This document shows, in pieces, positions 9,386-18,333 of a stretch of DNA of 64,000 bases. Origin of the DNA: Cupriavidus metallidurans CH34 (lineage in GTDB: Bacteria; Pseudomonadota; Gammaproteobacteria; Burkholderiales; Burkholderiaceae). The notes under the pieces were generated by a model, which saw nothing but the letters and a program-made list of their open reading frames with translations, had not been told where the DNA came from and did no database searches. The translations under genes and the position numbers were made by a program. The stretch covers positions 1,488,001 to 1,552,000 of the forward strand of contig NC_007974.2 in NCBI RefSeq assembly GCF_000196015.1, written 5' to 3'. Every line of letters starts with the position of its first letter. Within the stretch, counting starts at the first letter, position 1.

Positions 9386-10408
9386 ATGTCGACGCAATCC
9401 TTCTGGCGCCGTCCGCTGCGCTGGCTGGCCATCACCGCAACCGCCGCGGCCTTCAGCCAGGGCGTGGCCGCGCAAACCGCCATCTGCTACAACTGCCCGC
9501 CCGAATGGGCCGACTGGGCCGCGCAGATCCGCGCGATCAAGGAAAAGACCGGCATCACCGTGCCACTCGACAACAAGAACTCCGGCCAGTCGCTGGCGCA
9601 GCTGGTTGCCGAGCGCGCCAGCCCGGTGGCCGACGTGACCTACTTGGGCGTGACGTTCGGCATCCAGGCCAAGGCCGATGGCGTGACGCAAGGGTACAAG
9701 CCGGCCAACTGGAACGACATTCCCGACGGTCTCAAGGACCCGCAGGGCAACTGGTTCGCGATCCACTCCGGCACGCTCGGTTTCATGGTTAACGTCGACG
9801 CACTGCGTGGCAAGCCCGTGCCGCAGTCATGGGCCGACTTGCTCAAGCCGGAATACAAGGGCCTGATCGGCTACCTCGACCCGGCCAGCGCCTTCGTCGG
9901 CTATGTGGGCGCCGTGGCGGTGAATCAGGCAATGGGTGGCACGCTGGACAACTTTGGCCCGGCCTTCAAGTACTTCCGCGAGTTGCAGAAGAACCAGCCG
10001 ATCGTGCCGAAGCAGACCGCCTATGCGCGCGTGCTGTCTGGCGAGATTCCCATCCTGCTCGACTATGACTTCAACGCCTATCGCGCCAAGTACAAGGATC
10101 ACGCCAACGTGGCGTTCGTGATTCCGAAGGAAGGCACGCTGGTGGTGCCCTACGTGATGAGCCTGGTCAACAACGCGCCCCATGCCACCGAAGGCCGCAA
10201 GGTGCTTGATTTCGTGCTGTCCGACCAGGGCCAGGCGCTGTGGGCCAACGCCTACCTTCGCCCGGTGCGTAACGTGCCGATGCCGAAGGACGTGCAGTCG
10301 CGCTTCCTGCCCGCCGCCGAGTACGCTCGCGCCAAGCCGGTCGACTTCGGCAAGATGGCTCAGGTGCAGAAAGCCTTCAGCGAGCAGTACCTGAAGGAAG
10401 TCCGCTGA
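9386..10408 (+). CDS. ABC transporter periplasmic substrate-binding protein (iron/phosphonate/polyamine-type cluster)
   Basis: This periplasmic receptor delivers its ligand to the permeases encoded next. The ATG at 9386 follows AGGGAG at a good distance and yields a Sec signal peptide ending in GVAAQ. The 340-residue protein shows the two-lobe pattern of the AfuA/PotD/phosphonate-binding superfamily: SGTLGFMVNVDAL, then PQSWADLLKPEYKGLIGYLDPASA, and a second-lobe segment ILLDYDFNAYRAKY. The family includes receptors for 2-aminoethylphosphonate, Fe(III), polyamines and organophosphate esters. The phosphodiesterase gene downstream favours a phosphorus-containing ligand, but this is inference. 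No metal-ligand Tyr pair typical of Fe(III) binders could be identified with certainty. Confidence 0.85.
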   Translation: MSTQSFWRRPLRWLAITATAAAFSQGVAAQTAICYNCPPEWADWAAQIRAIKEKTGITVPLDNKNSGQSLAQLVAERASPVADVTYLGVTFGIQAKADGVTQGYKPANWNDIPDGLKDPQGNWFAIHSGTLGFMVNVDALRGKPVPQSWADLLKPEYKGLIGYLDPASAFVGYVGAVAVNQAMGGTLDNFGPAFKYFRELQKNQPIVPKQTAYARVLSGEIPILLDYDFNAYRAKYKDHANVAFVIPKEGTLVVPYVMSLVNNAPHATEGRKVLDFVLSDQGQALWANAYLRPVRNVPMPKDVQSRFLPAAEYARAKPVDFGKMAQVQKAFSEQYLKEVR

Positions 10409-10431
10409 TCCAGGCGCCGCCAGACTCCATC

Positions 10432-11250
10432 ATGACCAGACGATCCCCCGCCCTCTTCCTGTTCGCGCTGCCCGCGCTCGTCGTGTTCCTGGCGTTCTTC
10501 TGCCTGCCGATGGCACGGCTGATCGAAGTCAGCCTGACCGGCAAGGACGGCGCGGGGGTCTACTGGACCGTGCTGACCAGCGGCCGCTACCTGCACAGCC
10601 TGATGGTGACCGTGCTGCTCTCGGCGCTGGTCACGCTGGCGACGCTGGTGATCGCCGGCATATCGGGCACGTTCCTGCAACGCCATCCGGTGCCGGGCAA
10701 ACCAGTGCTGGTGGCAATGCTGACGTTTCCGCTGGCCTTCCCAGGTGTGGTGATCGGCTTCATGGTCATCATGCTTGGGGGCCGCAACGGCCTGCTGGCT
10801 TCGATTGGCGATGCGCTGACCGGCGAACGCTGGACCTTCGCCTATGGCCTCGCCGGCCTGTTCGTTGGCTACCTGTACTTCTCGATTCCGCGCGTGATCC
10901 TGACGGTGATGGCCGCCGTCGACAAGCTCGACACCTCGCTGGAGGAAGCGGCGCGCTCGCTCGGCGCCAGCCGCTGGCACGTGGTGCGCGACGTGATGCT
11001 GCCTGCGCTGATGCCGGCCATGCTGTCGAGCGGCGCAATCTGCTTTGCCACCAGCATGGGCGCGTTCGGCACGGCCTTCACGCTGGCCACCCAGCTCGAC
11101 GTGCTGCCGCTGACGATCTACAACGAGTTCACCAACTACGCGAACTTCGGCATGGCCGCCGCCCTGTCGATCCTGCTTGGTGCTGTCACCTGGATGCTGC
11201 TGGCGCTGGCCCGCTGGTACTCCGGCGATGCGGTCGCCGCTACCGCCTAG
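10432..11250 (+). CDS. ABC transporter permease 1
   Basis: This inner-membrane permease has 272 residues with about six transmembrane segments. The BPD_transp_1 coupling motif EEAARSLGASRWHVVRDVMLPALMP contains the EAA-x3-G core that contacts the ATPase. It starts 23 bp after the binding-protein gene. It pairs with the permease beginning at 11384 to form the heterodimeric channel. The ATPase and phosphodiesterase genes follow in the same direction. A structured 133-bp gap separates it from permease 2. Confidence 0.88.
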   Translation: MTRRSPALFLFALPALVVFLAFFCLPMARLIEVSLTGKDGAGVYWTVLTSGRYLHSLMVTVLLSALVTLATLVIAGISGTFLQRHPVPGKPVLVAMLTFPLAFPGVVIGFMVIMLGGRNGLLASIGDALTGERWTFAYGLAGLFVGYLYFSIPRVILTVMAAVDKLDTSLEEAARSLGASRWHVVRDVMLPALMPAMLSSGAICFATSMGAFGTAFTLATQLDVLPLTIYNEFTNYANFGMAAALSILLGAVTWMLLALARWYSGDAVAATA

Positions 11251-11252
11251 AA

Positions 11253-11360
11253 GGCCCTATCAAAATGATTCTGGCGTCCTTGCGCGGCCTTGCCGTAACA
11301 CTTGCAATGTCTGCGGCCGCGCGTCTAGCCAGCACCGCTTCGCTGCATCTTGATAGCGCC
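11253..11360. repeat. nested inverted repeat between the two permease genes
   Basis: Four concentric pairings span this gap. Outer arms 11253-11267 and 11346-11360 match at 13 of 15 positions (GGCnCTATCAAnATG). CTGGC 11271-11275 pairs with 11328-11332, GCGCGGCC 11282-11289 with 11315-11322, and TTGC 11290-11293 with GCAA 11304-11307. The whole element would fold into one long hairpin in the mRNA or a cruciform in DNA. It also contains a 40-codon open frame (11265-11387) whose TGA overlaps the ATG of permease 2, and no clear ribosome binding site precedes it. It could be a miniature mobile or palindromic intergenic element, or an mRNA processing and stability structure. Confidence 0.6.
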
Positions 11361-11383
11361 TCAATGCCTGCCGAGGATGCCCG

Positions 11384-12259
11384 ATGACTTCAAAACCCCG
11401 CCGCACCGCCTATTGGCTGCAACTGACACTCACACTCGCGGTCTGCGCGTTCATGACGGTGCCCGTGGTGCTGTCCGTGCTGGCCGGCCTGACCAACAAC
11501 ATCTTTGTCGGCCTATCGAGCGGCCTGACTACCCGCTGGCTGGTCGAAGTCTGGTCGCTCTACCGCAACACGATCTTTCTTTCGCTGGGTATCGCGCTGG
11601 CCTGTCTGGCCTGCACCCTCGTGATCGGCGTGCCGGCCGCGTACTACATGGCGCTGCGGCGCAACCGCGTGACCCGGCTGATCGAGGAACTGCTGATGCT
11701 GCCCGTCGCCGTGCCTGGGCTGGCCACTGCACTGGGCTTGATCCTGCTTTACGGCGGCTGGCAGGCACTGCGGACGAGCTGGGTGTTTATCCTGATCGGA
11801 CACGTGCTGTTCACGCTGCCGTTCATGGTCCGATCGGTGCTGGCGATTCTCTCCGCCATTGACATCCGCACGATCGAGGATGCTGCCGCGAGTCTGGGCG
11901 CCACGCGCCTGCAGCGCTTCTTCACGGTGGTGCTGCCCAATTGCCGCCAGGGCATCCTGGCCGGCGCGCTGATGGTGGTGACGTTGTCGGTGGGCGAATT
12001 CAACCTGACGTGGATGCTCCATACGCCCACCACGCAAACGCTCCCGGTTGGGCTGGCCGACAGCTACGCGTCCATGCGGCTGGAAATCGGCTCGGCCTAC
12101 ACCATCGTCTTCTTCGTGATGATCATTCCGCTGCTGGTGTTCATGCAGGCGCTGAGCGCGTTGGGCGCGCGTGCCCGCCGCCACGCTCCCCCACCTGAAG
12201 CCACCGCAGAACTGCCGATGACTGCCGTACCCCAATCCGCCGAGACCCGCCATGCATGA
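11384..12259 (+). CDS. ABC transporter permease 2
   Basis: The second permease subunit has 291 residues and about six membrane spans, with the coupling segment EDAAASLGATRLQRFFTVVLPNCRQGI. The start at 11384 overlaps a possible short leader frame (ATGA). Its end overlaps the ATPase gene by 8 bp, which indicates translational coupling. Together with permease 1 it matches the two-permease layout of iron, phosphonate and spermidine importers. A C-terminal 25-residue hydrophilic tail is longer than average. Confidence 0.88.
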   Translation: MTSKPRRTAYWLQLTLTLAVCAFMTVPVVLSVLAGLTNNIFVGLSSGLTTRWLVEVWSLYRNTIFLSLGIALACLACTLVIGVPAAYYMALRRNRVTRLIEELLMLPVAVPGLATALGLILLYGGWQALRTSWVFILIGHVLFTLPFMVRSVLAILSAIDIRTIEDAAASLGATRLQRFFTVVLPNCRQGILAGALMVVTLSVGEFNLTWMLHTPTTQTLPVGLADSYASMRLEIGSAYTIVFFVMIIPLLVFMQALSALGARARRHAPPPEATAELPMTAVPQSAETRHA

Positions 12260-13310
12260 GCCCACCGCAATCCGCCTGCGCCACTGCGCCAAGACCTTTG
12301 CCGATGGGACGACCGCCCTGCAGCCGCTCGACCTCGATATCGGCGCGGGGGAAACCGTGGTGCTGCTCGGCCCGTCGGGTTGCGGCAAGACCACCACGCT
12401 ACGCATCATCGCCGGTCTGGAGCAACCCGATGCCGGGGGCGAAGTCTGGTTCGGGGACACCGCCGTCACCGACCAGCCAATCGAACAGCGCGGCGTCGGC
12501 ATGGTGTTCCAGAACTACGCGCTGTTCCCGAACATGACCGTGGCCGAGAACATCGCATACGGCCTGCGGGTGCGTCGTACTGATTCGGCCACGCGCAAGC
12601 GCCGCGTCAATGACATGCTGGCGATGATGCACCTGGAGCCATTCGCTGACCGGCGCGTCGACCAGCTCTCCGGCGGCCAGCGCCAGCGCGTGGCGCTGGC
12701 ACGCGCCATCGCCGTACAGCCCCGCGTGCTGCTGCTGGATGAGCCGCTGACCGCGCTCGACGCGAAGCTGCGTGACGCGCTGCGCGCCGACATCAACCAG
12801 CTTTTACGCAGCCTGCACATCACGGCCGTCTATGTGACGCATGATCAGGCCGAAGCCATGGCGCTGGGCGACCGCATCATCGTGATGGACAAGGGCCGCA
12901 TTGCGCAGGCCGGCACGCCGCAGGAGATCTACCGCTCGCCCGCGAATGCCTTCGTGGCCGACTTCATCGGCACGATGAACCATCTGCCCGCCGTGGCCGA
13001 AGCCAGACGCTGGCGCGTGCCGGGCGGTACGGTGCCGATGGCCGCCCCGAACGATGCCCCGGTCTCAGCGCAGGCACGCCTGATGTTCCGCCCCGAGGAC
13101 GTGGCGCTGGTTCAGGCCGATCAAGCCCATGTGGAAGGCACCGTCGTCACCGCGCTCTTTCTTGGCAACCACACCCGCCTGCTGGTGGACGTGGGGACCA
13201 GCCAGCCGATGGTTGTCGAAACCGCCCGCCGCGATGCATGGCAGGCCGGTGAACGTGTCGGCCTGCGGATCGACACGGATCATCTGATCACGCTTCACGA
13301 AGCGGCATGA
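12252..13310 (+). CDS. ABC transporter ATP-binding protein
   Basis: This cytoplasmic ATPase energises the importer. All catalytic elements are intact: Walker A GPSGCGKTT (about residues 40-48), Q-loop in VFQNYALFPNMT, signature LSGGQRQRVALARA, Walker B LLLDEPLTALD and switch VTHDQAEAMALGD. A C-terminal TOBE domain (about 240-350, with FRPEDVAL) is typical of importers for phosphonates, polyamines, Fe(III) and sulfate. It overlaps permease 2 upstream by 8 bp and the phosphodiesterase gene downstream by 4 bp, so the order ATPase-phosphodiesterase is translationally coupled. Confidence 0.93.
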   Translation: MHEPTAIRLRHCAKTFADGTTALQPLDLDIGAGETVVLLGPSGCGKTTTLRIIAGLEQPDAGGEVWFGDTAVTDQPIEQRGVGMVFQNYALFPNMTVAENIAYGLRVRRTDSATRKRRVNDMLAMMHLEPFADRRVDQLSGGQRQRVALARAIAVQPRVLLLDEPLTALDAKLRDALRADINQLLRSLHITAVYVTHDQAEAMALGDRIIVMDKGRIAQAGTPQEIYRSPANAFVADFIGTMNHLPAVAEARRWRVPGGTVPMAAPNDAPVSAQARLMFRPEDVALVQADQAHVEGTVVTALFLGNHTRLLVDVGTSQPMVVETARRDAWQAGERVGLRIDTDHLITLHEAA

Positions 13311-14179
13311 CCCGCAGGACCCGGACAGACACCATGAACGCCGCTCCCTATCTGGTCGCGCAACTGACCGATCTCCATATCAAGGCGGGCGGCAAGCTGT
13401 CGTACCGCCGGGTCGATACCGCCGGCGCGTTGCGCACCGCCATCGACACGCTGCTCGCCGCGCCGCAGCAGCCCGACATCGTCATCGTCACCGGCGATCT
13501 GGTCGATTTCGGCAGCGAATCGGAGTACCGCTTCCTGCGCGATCTCCTGCAGCCCCTGCCGATGCCGGTCAGGCTTCTGCCCGGCAATCACGATCATCGC
13601 CCGTCGCTGCGTGCCGTATTCGCCGATCACGACTACCTGTTTGCGAACGGCGATGGCGACGCCCCGGTTCACTACGCCATCGACGCCGGACCGCTGCGGC
13701 TGGTCGGTTTCGATTGCACCGTCCCGGGCAAACCGGGGGGCCGGGCCGAAGATGCCGGGCTGGCCTGGCTCGATGCCACACTGGCGGCGGCACCGAAGCA
13801 ACCGACGCTGGTGATGCTGCACCACCCGCCGTTCCACACCGGCATTGGCCATATGGACGACCAGGGCCTGGAGAACGCGCCGGCGTTCGAGGCGATCATC
13901 GCGCGGCACCCCCAAGTGGAACGCGTGGTCTGCGGCCATCTGCACCGCCATATCACGCGCCGCTTCGGTGGCACCATCGCCATGACCGCGCCGGGGCCCG
14001 CGCATCAGGTTGCCCTCGACCTCGATCCCCAGGCCGCGTCACGCTTCCGCATGGAGCCGCCGGGGTACCTGTTGCATTGGTGGCATCCCGCGCACGGAAT
14101 GGTGACGCACCTTGCCGCCAGCGGCGACTATGGCGCGCTGCATCCGTTCTTCGACGCGAACGGGAAACTGATTGATTGA
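13307..14179 (+). CDS. calcineurin-like phosphodiesterase (GpdQ/CpdA-like)
   Basis: This is a cytoplasmic dinuclear-metal phosphoesterase of 290 residues. The class III cyclic-nucleotide/glycerophosphodiesterase metal ligands are all present: TDLH (Asp 22, His 24), GDLVD (Asp 64), GNHD (Asn 94, His 95), HHPPFH (His 172) and GHLH (His 211, His 213). The start overlaps the ATPase stop as ATGA. A second ATG at 13334 lies nearer the domain. Coupling to an importer suggests that the imported compound is a phosphodiester hydrolysed inside the cell to release an alcohol and a phosphomonoester. A role as cAMP phosphodiesterase is the common automatic label but fits the operon context less well. Confidence 0.88.
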   Translation: MTRRTRTDTMNAAPYLVAQLTDLHIKAGGKLSYRRVDTAGALRTAIDTLLAAPQQPDIVIVTGDLVDFGSESEYRFLRDLLQPLPMPVRLLPGNHDHRPSLRAVFADHDYLFANGDGDAPVHYAIDAGPLRLVGFDCTVPGKPGGRAEDAGLAWLDATLAAAPKQPTLVMLHHPPFHTGIGHMDDQGLENAPAFEAIIARHPQVERVVCGHLHRHITRRFGGTIAMTAPGPAHQVALDLDPQAASRFRMEPPGYLLHWWHPAHGMVTHLAASGDYGALHPFFDANGKLID

Positions 14180-14321
14180 TGGGGCGGCCGGGCATGTCCG
14201 CGTTCGGTATGCCACATTCAAACGCATGAAAGAAAACCAAGAGCCGCGCCAGAACGCCCGGATCGTGCCAAAGTAGGGCTCCCGCAACCGCGCGACGTCG
14301 ATGCGACGAGCAGAGATTCCC

Positions 14322-15086
14322 ATGAACCCGCTCATCAATCATCCAGCCATCCTTTTCGTTGTCATGCTGGTGGTCATGTCGTCGGCCACCGCACTTGGCG
14401 CGCTGGTGCTGCGCCGCATCCGGCCACTCCCTGCCGAAGTCAAGGACGACTTCGGCATCGTCCAGGGCGCCACGCTGACGCTGCTGGCCCTGCTGATCGG
14501 ATTCACGCTGTCGATGGCCGTGGGACGGTACGATCAACGCAAGAACCTCGAGGAAGAAGAAGCGAATGCGATCGGCACCGAATATCTGCGGGCGGACCTG
14601 ATCGAGGGGCCGGAAGCCGAACAGGTCAAGGCGCTTCTGGTCCGATACCTGGACCAGCGCATTCTCTACTACCGCACGCGCGACAGCGCTCAACTGCAGG
14701 AAATCGAAGCGGCCACCTCGCAGATCGAGGACGAGATGTGGAAGCTGATGCGCTCGGCGGCACGCGCGAAACCCACACCGATCACGGGCCTGGTGGTGTC
14801 CGGCATGAACGACGTTATCAACAGCCAGGGCTACGCCGAGGCCGCGTGGATCAACCGGATTCCGGTCTCGGCCTGGGGCCTGATGATCGTCATCGCCTTT
14901 TTCAGCAGCATGATGCAGGGCTACGGCGCCCGATCTGAAAACGCCAAGATCATCCTGATGCTGGTGCTTCCGTTCACCGTGTCGCTGTCACTGGCGCTGA
15001 TCTCGGATATCGACAGCCCGCGCGGCGGCCTGATCCGTGTGTTGCCGCAGAACCTGCTCAGTCTTCAGGCATCGTTGAAGCGATAG
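14322..15086 (+). CDS. DUF4239 (bestrophin-like) membrane protein
   Basis: This 254-residue inner-membrane protein of the DUF4239 family is remotely related to bestrophin channels. It has two N-terminal membrane segments (about 8-30 and 50-70), a soluble helical middle with EEEEANAIGTEYLRADL, and two C-terminal segments (about 185-205 and 215-235) around MMQGYGARSENA. The ATG at 14322 is chosen over the one 7 codons upstream because AGAGA precedes it. It stands alone, 142 bp after the phosphodiesterase gene. Transport function is not established for the family. Confidence 0.83.
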   Translation: MNPLINHPAILFVVMLVVMSSATALGALVLRRIRPLPAEVKDDFGIVQGATLTLLALLIGFTLSMAVGRYDQRKNLEEEEANAIGTEYLRADLIEGPEAEQVKALLVRYLDQRILYYRTRDSAQLQEIEAATSQIEDEMWKLMRSAARAKPTPITGLVVSGMNDVINSQGYAEAAWINRIPVSAWGLMIVIAFFSSMMQGYGARSENAKIILMLVLPFTVSLSLALISDIDSPRGGLIRVLPQNLLSLQASLKR

Positions 15087-15245
15087 GCCGCGCTTGCCCG
15101 ATCGGTGCGCCCGGTACGGGACGGGGGGACGGGGAGACGACGCGACATCCCCCCATGGCGATGCCTATAATGCACTGGCACCCGGCATCGCCCGCAGAGG
15201 CGGAGCCCGGCATGCCGACATTGCCCACCCACCCTCCGCCCCGCC

Positions 15246-16301
15246 ATGCATCCTCTTCGCCATCGTCTTGCCCTGGCCACGCTGACGCTTGCCACTGCCA
15301 CCGGCTACACAGCCTCCGCCCTAGTCGCACTCATCGCACCCTTCGCACCCAACGCACACGCGCAGCCCGCGCCCGTCGTCTGGCAGATGGCGACCGAGTA
15401 CCCGGCCACGTCGATGCCCGGCGAAGGACTGACCACGTTTGCCCAGGAAGTCGCTACCCGCACGCAGGGCACATTGGCGCCGCAGCCGACCTTCGACGCC
15501 AGCGCGGGCGTCAAGTCCGCCCAGATGCCGGCCGCCATCCGCGACGGCAAACTGCAGGCCGGCGATGCTTTCGGCGGCGCGTTGGGCGAGGTCGATCCGA
15601 TTTTCCTGCTGTCGTCGCTGCCATTCGTAGCGACGTCGGTGGACAAGGCCCATCGCCTGGCCGATCTGGCCCGCGCGGACTACGCGCAGGCATTCGAGAA
15701 GCAGGGCCAGCACCTGCTCTACATCACACCCTGGCCGCCAACGGGCCTCTGGACACACAAACCCGTGGGCACGCTCGACGATCTGCGCACGCTGTCCGTG
15801 CGCGCCTATGACGAAACGTCCGCCGACGTCATGCGCGCTGCGGGAGCGAAGGCGCAGAACCTGTCGTTCGCCGATGCCATGCCGCGTCTGAAGGATGGCT
15901 CGGTCAATGCCGTGCTTTCGTCGGGCGATGGCGGCGCGGGCCGCAAGCTCTGGGACTACCTGCCCTACTTCACGGCCATCGGCTACGCCATGCCGTTGTC
16001 GTTTACGACCGTCAACGCAGCCGCCTGGCAATCCCTGACACCCGCCCAGCGAGACGCCGTGACCGCCGCCGCCAGAGCGACCGAAGGCAAACAATGGTCG
16101 CGGCTGAATACCCGCCTGACCGAGAACACCGCCCGAATGCGCGCCAACGGTGTGACCATCGACGACAATCCAGCGCCCGCCGTGCAACAGGCCCTGCAAG
16201 CCGCCGGGCTGAGCGCGGTCGGCGTCTGGCAGACACGCGTGGGCGAGCGCGGAGCCGCCTTGCTGAAGACCTATTTCAGCGCGGAGGCAGGGCTCCACTG
16301 A
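15246..16301 (+). CDS. TRAP transporter solute-binding protein (DctP family), orphan
   Basis: This periplasmic receptor of 351 residues is of the DctP type, which normally feeds organic acids to a DctQ/DctM membrane complex. A long N-terminal signal region ends near NAHAQ. The mature part opens with VVWQMATEYPA, and it contains the GYAMPLSFTTVNAAAWQSL segment at the position typical of DctP. The usual conserved ligand-binding Arg region appears as LRTLSVRAYDETSADVM. No dctQ or dctM gene lies within several kilobases, so it must share a membrane partner encoded elsewhere. No strong ribosome binding site precedes the ATG. Confidence 0.82.
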   Translation: MHPLRHRLALATLTLATATGYTASALVALIAPFAPNAHAQPAPVVWQMATEYPATSMPGEGLTTFAQEVATRTQGTLAPQPTFDASAGVKSAQMPAAIRDGKLQAGDAFGGALGEVDPIFLLSSLPFVATSVDKAHRLADLARADYAQAFEKQGQHLLYITPWPPTGLWTHKPVGTLDDLRTLSVRAYDETSADVMRAAGAKAQNLSFADAMPRLKDGSVNAVLSSGDGGAGRKLWDYLPYFTAIGYAMPLSFTTVNAAAWQSLTPAQRDAVTAAARATEGKQWSRLNTRLTENTARMRANGVTIDDNPAPAVQQALQAAGLSAVGVWQTRVGERGAALLKTYFSAEAGLH

Positions 16302-16534
16302 GCATTGCGGCGTGGGTCGGCGACCGAATGATTGCCCTTTAGGGCAGCGGGATTACCCTTTGTGCCAATGGCGCCCGACCTCCGGGTTGCCGATACTCGC
16401 GTTGATATGCTGTCGAGACTGGGAGAGTCCGGCCTTGCCAGGGGGTGCCAGCCACAGCCCTGGCCGCGAGTCAGGATCCTCCGGTATCCGCAGGCGTTTG
16501 CGCACGACCCTCGTGTCTACAGGATCTCCCGCCC

Positions 16535-18238
16535 ATGCAATGCTCAATCGGATTCTTCAACCAGATGCCCACGGCGGTGCTGTTCATCACCGTCGGCCTT
16601 GGCTACGCCATTGGCAAGCTTCGCGTCGGCCCGATCGTGCTCGGCGGTGTCTGCGGCACGCTGATCGTGGCGCTGCTTGTCGGGCAGACCGGGTGCCAGA
16701 TGCACGGCGAGTTGAAGGACGTTGCCTTCGCGCTCTTCATCTTCGCGATGGGATATTCGGGCGGCCCGCAGTTCTTCGCGAACTTGAACCGCTCCAGCCT
16801 GCGGTTCATGGTCCTGCCGCTCATCGAAGCGTTCGTGGTACTGGCAATCGTGCTGGTGGCCGTGCGAATGCTGGATCTGGACCCTGGCACGGCGGCGGGT
16901 CTCGCAGCCGGCGCGGCGACGGAATCCGCAGTGGTCGGCACGGCTGCGGAGGCGCTCAAACATCTGAACCTGGTCCCGACAGAACTGGCCCGGATGCAAT
17001 CGAACATCGCCACGGCCTATACGCTGACCTACCTCGTCGGCCTGATCAGCATCGTGTTCTTCACCAGCCAGGTGGCTCCCTTCCTGCTTCGCTTCAACCT
17101 GCGCGAGGCATCGAGCGAACTGGCCAAGGAACTGCAGGCCGCGTCCGACGATGACGTCGCCACGCAGCCGGTGCTGCCCCGCCTGGTGGGACGTGCTCAC
17201 CGCGTGGAACATGCGGCCGGCCTGACCGTGCGCCAACTGGAAGCCGCGCTTGGCGGGCGGACACTGGTGATGGGGCTGGTGCGCGACGGCAAGCTCATGG
17301 AGTCGGTGCCGGATCTGACCATAAAACGGGACGACATCGTGGCGCTGATCGGCGTGCGCGACAAACTCGTCTCGGCTCGCGAGGTGATTGGCCAGGAGGT
17401 GTCGTTGCCGCTGAGCCAGTCCGACGTGCTGCGGCTCGAAGAGCATCAGGTGATCGTCAACAATCCCGCTGTCAATGGCCGCTCGCTGGCCGAACTCGGC
17501 CGGGAAGCCGCCCAGCAACATCTTCGCTACGTCTGGGTCCAGCAGATCGTTCGATCCGGCATGAGCCTGCCGATCACGCCCGCCACACGCCTGCAGCATG
17601 GCGACCGGGTAAGCCTGGTGGGCGTGGAACCGACACTGACCTCAGCGGCCCGCAACCTGGGCAGGGATCTACGCACCACCGATACCACCGAACTCGTCTT
17701 CCTGTGCGCGGGCATCCTGATTGGCCTCTTGATCGGCAGCGTCACCCTGAAGGCAGCCGGCATCCCGATCTCGCTCGGCAGCGGCGGCGGCGCGCTGCTC
17801 AGCGGTCTTGTCTTCGGCTGGATCAATTTCAAACGGCCCGGCGTGGGCGACATGCCAAGCGCCGCGGTCCAGTTGCTGAAAGACCTGGGACTGGCGATGT
17901 TCGTGGCCTGCGTCGGCTTGTCTGCCGGACCTGATGCCGTCACGCTGATTCGCGAGCATGGCGCCGTGTTGCCGCTCGTCGGCCTGGCCGTGTCGCTGAC
18001 GCCGGCATGCATGTCACTCTGGATCGGCCACAAATTCCTGAAAATCCAGGGGCCACTGCTGGTCGGCGCCATCGCGGGGCAGCACGTCAGCACGCCGGCG
18101 ATCAGCGCCGTGCTGGCCGCCAGCCAGAGTTCGGTGCCGCTGCTCGGCTACACGGTGACGTATGCCATCGCCAACGTGATGCTGCCGGTGCTTGGGCCAA
18201 TCATCGTGGCCCTCGCATATCGCGTTGGCGGCATGTGA
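16535..18238 (+). CDS. AspT/YidE-family antiporter with two RCK-C domains
   Basis: The 567-residue inner-membrane protein belongs to the aspartate-alanine exchanger (AAEx) family. It has a first transmembrane bundle (about 10-185), two TrkA-C/RCK-C-like regulatory modules (about 215-375, with RQLEAALGGRTLVMGLVRDG and VVNNPAVNGRSLAEL) and a second transmembrane bundle (about 385-567, with GSGGGALLSGLVFGW). The inverted-repeat membrane halves are visible as parallel G-rich segments. The start at 16535 has AGGA upstream and gives an immediate hydrophobic N-terminus; the longer frame upstream looks non-coding. Substrate is unassigned: aspartate:alanine exchange is proven for AspT itself, not for this homologue. 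Confidence 0.87.
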   Translation: MQCSIGFFNQMPTAVLFITVGLGYAIGKLRVGPIVLGGVCGTLIVALLVGQTGCQMHGELKDVAFALFIFAMGYSGGPQFFANLNRSSLRFMVLPLIEAFVVLAIVLVAVRMLDLDPGTAAGLAAGAATESAVVGTAAEALKHLNLVPTELARMQSNIATAYTLTYLVGLISIVFFTSQVAPFLLRFNLREASSELAKELQAASDDDVATQPVLPRLVGRAHRVEHAAGLTVRQLEAALGGRTLVMGLVRDGKLMESVPDLTIKRDDIVALIGVRDKLVSAREVIGQEVSLPLSQSDVLRLEEHQVIVNNPAVNGRSLAELGREAAQQHLRYVWVQQIVRSGMSLPITPATRLQHGDRVSLVGVEPTLTSAARNLGRDLRTTDTTELVFLCAGILIGLLIGSVTLKAAGIPISLGSGGGALLSGLVFGWINFKRPGVGDMPSAAVQLLKDLGLAMFVACVGLSAGPDAVTLIREHGAVLPLVGLAVSLTPACMSLWIGHKFLKIQGPLLVGAIAGQHVSTPAISAVLAASQSSVPLLGYTVTYAIANVMLPVLGPIIVALAYRVGGM

Positions 18239-18333
18239 TCGATAACGGGCGTGTTGCTGCCCTCAGGTGGAGCATCATTCCGGAGGCTGATGCGTGCGCT
18301 CAGCCGCTGCCCCGGAACGGAATCAGTAGGCCG

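Noticed and set aside
15170..15200. Possible sigma-54 promoter (TGGCAC then a TTGC-like box) before the TRAP receptor gene
   Set aside because: The GC element is absent (TCGC at the wrong spacing) and no enhancer-binding protein gene is near.
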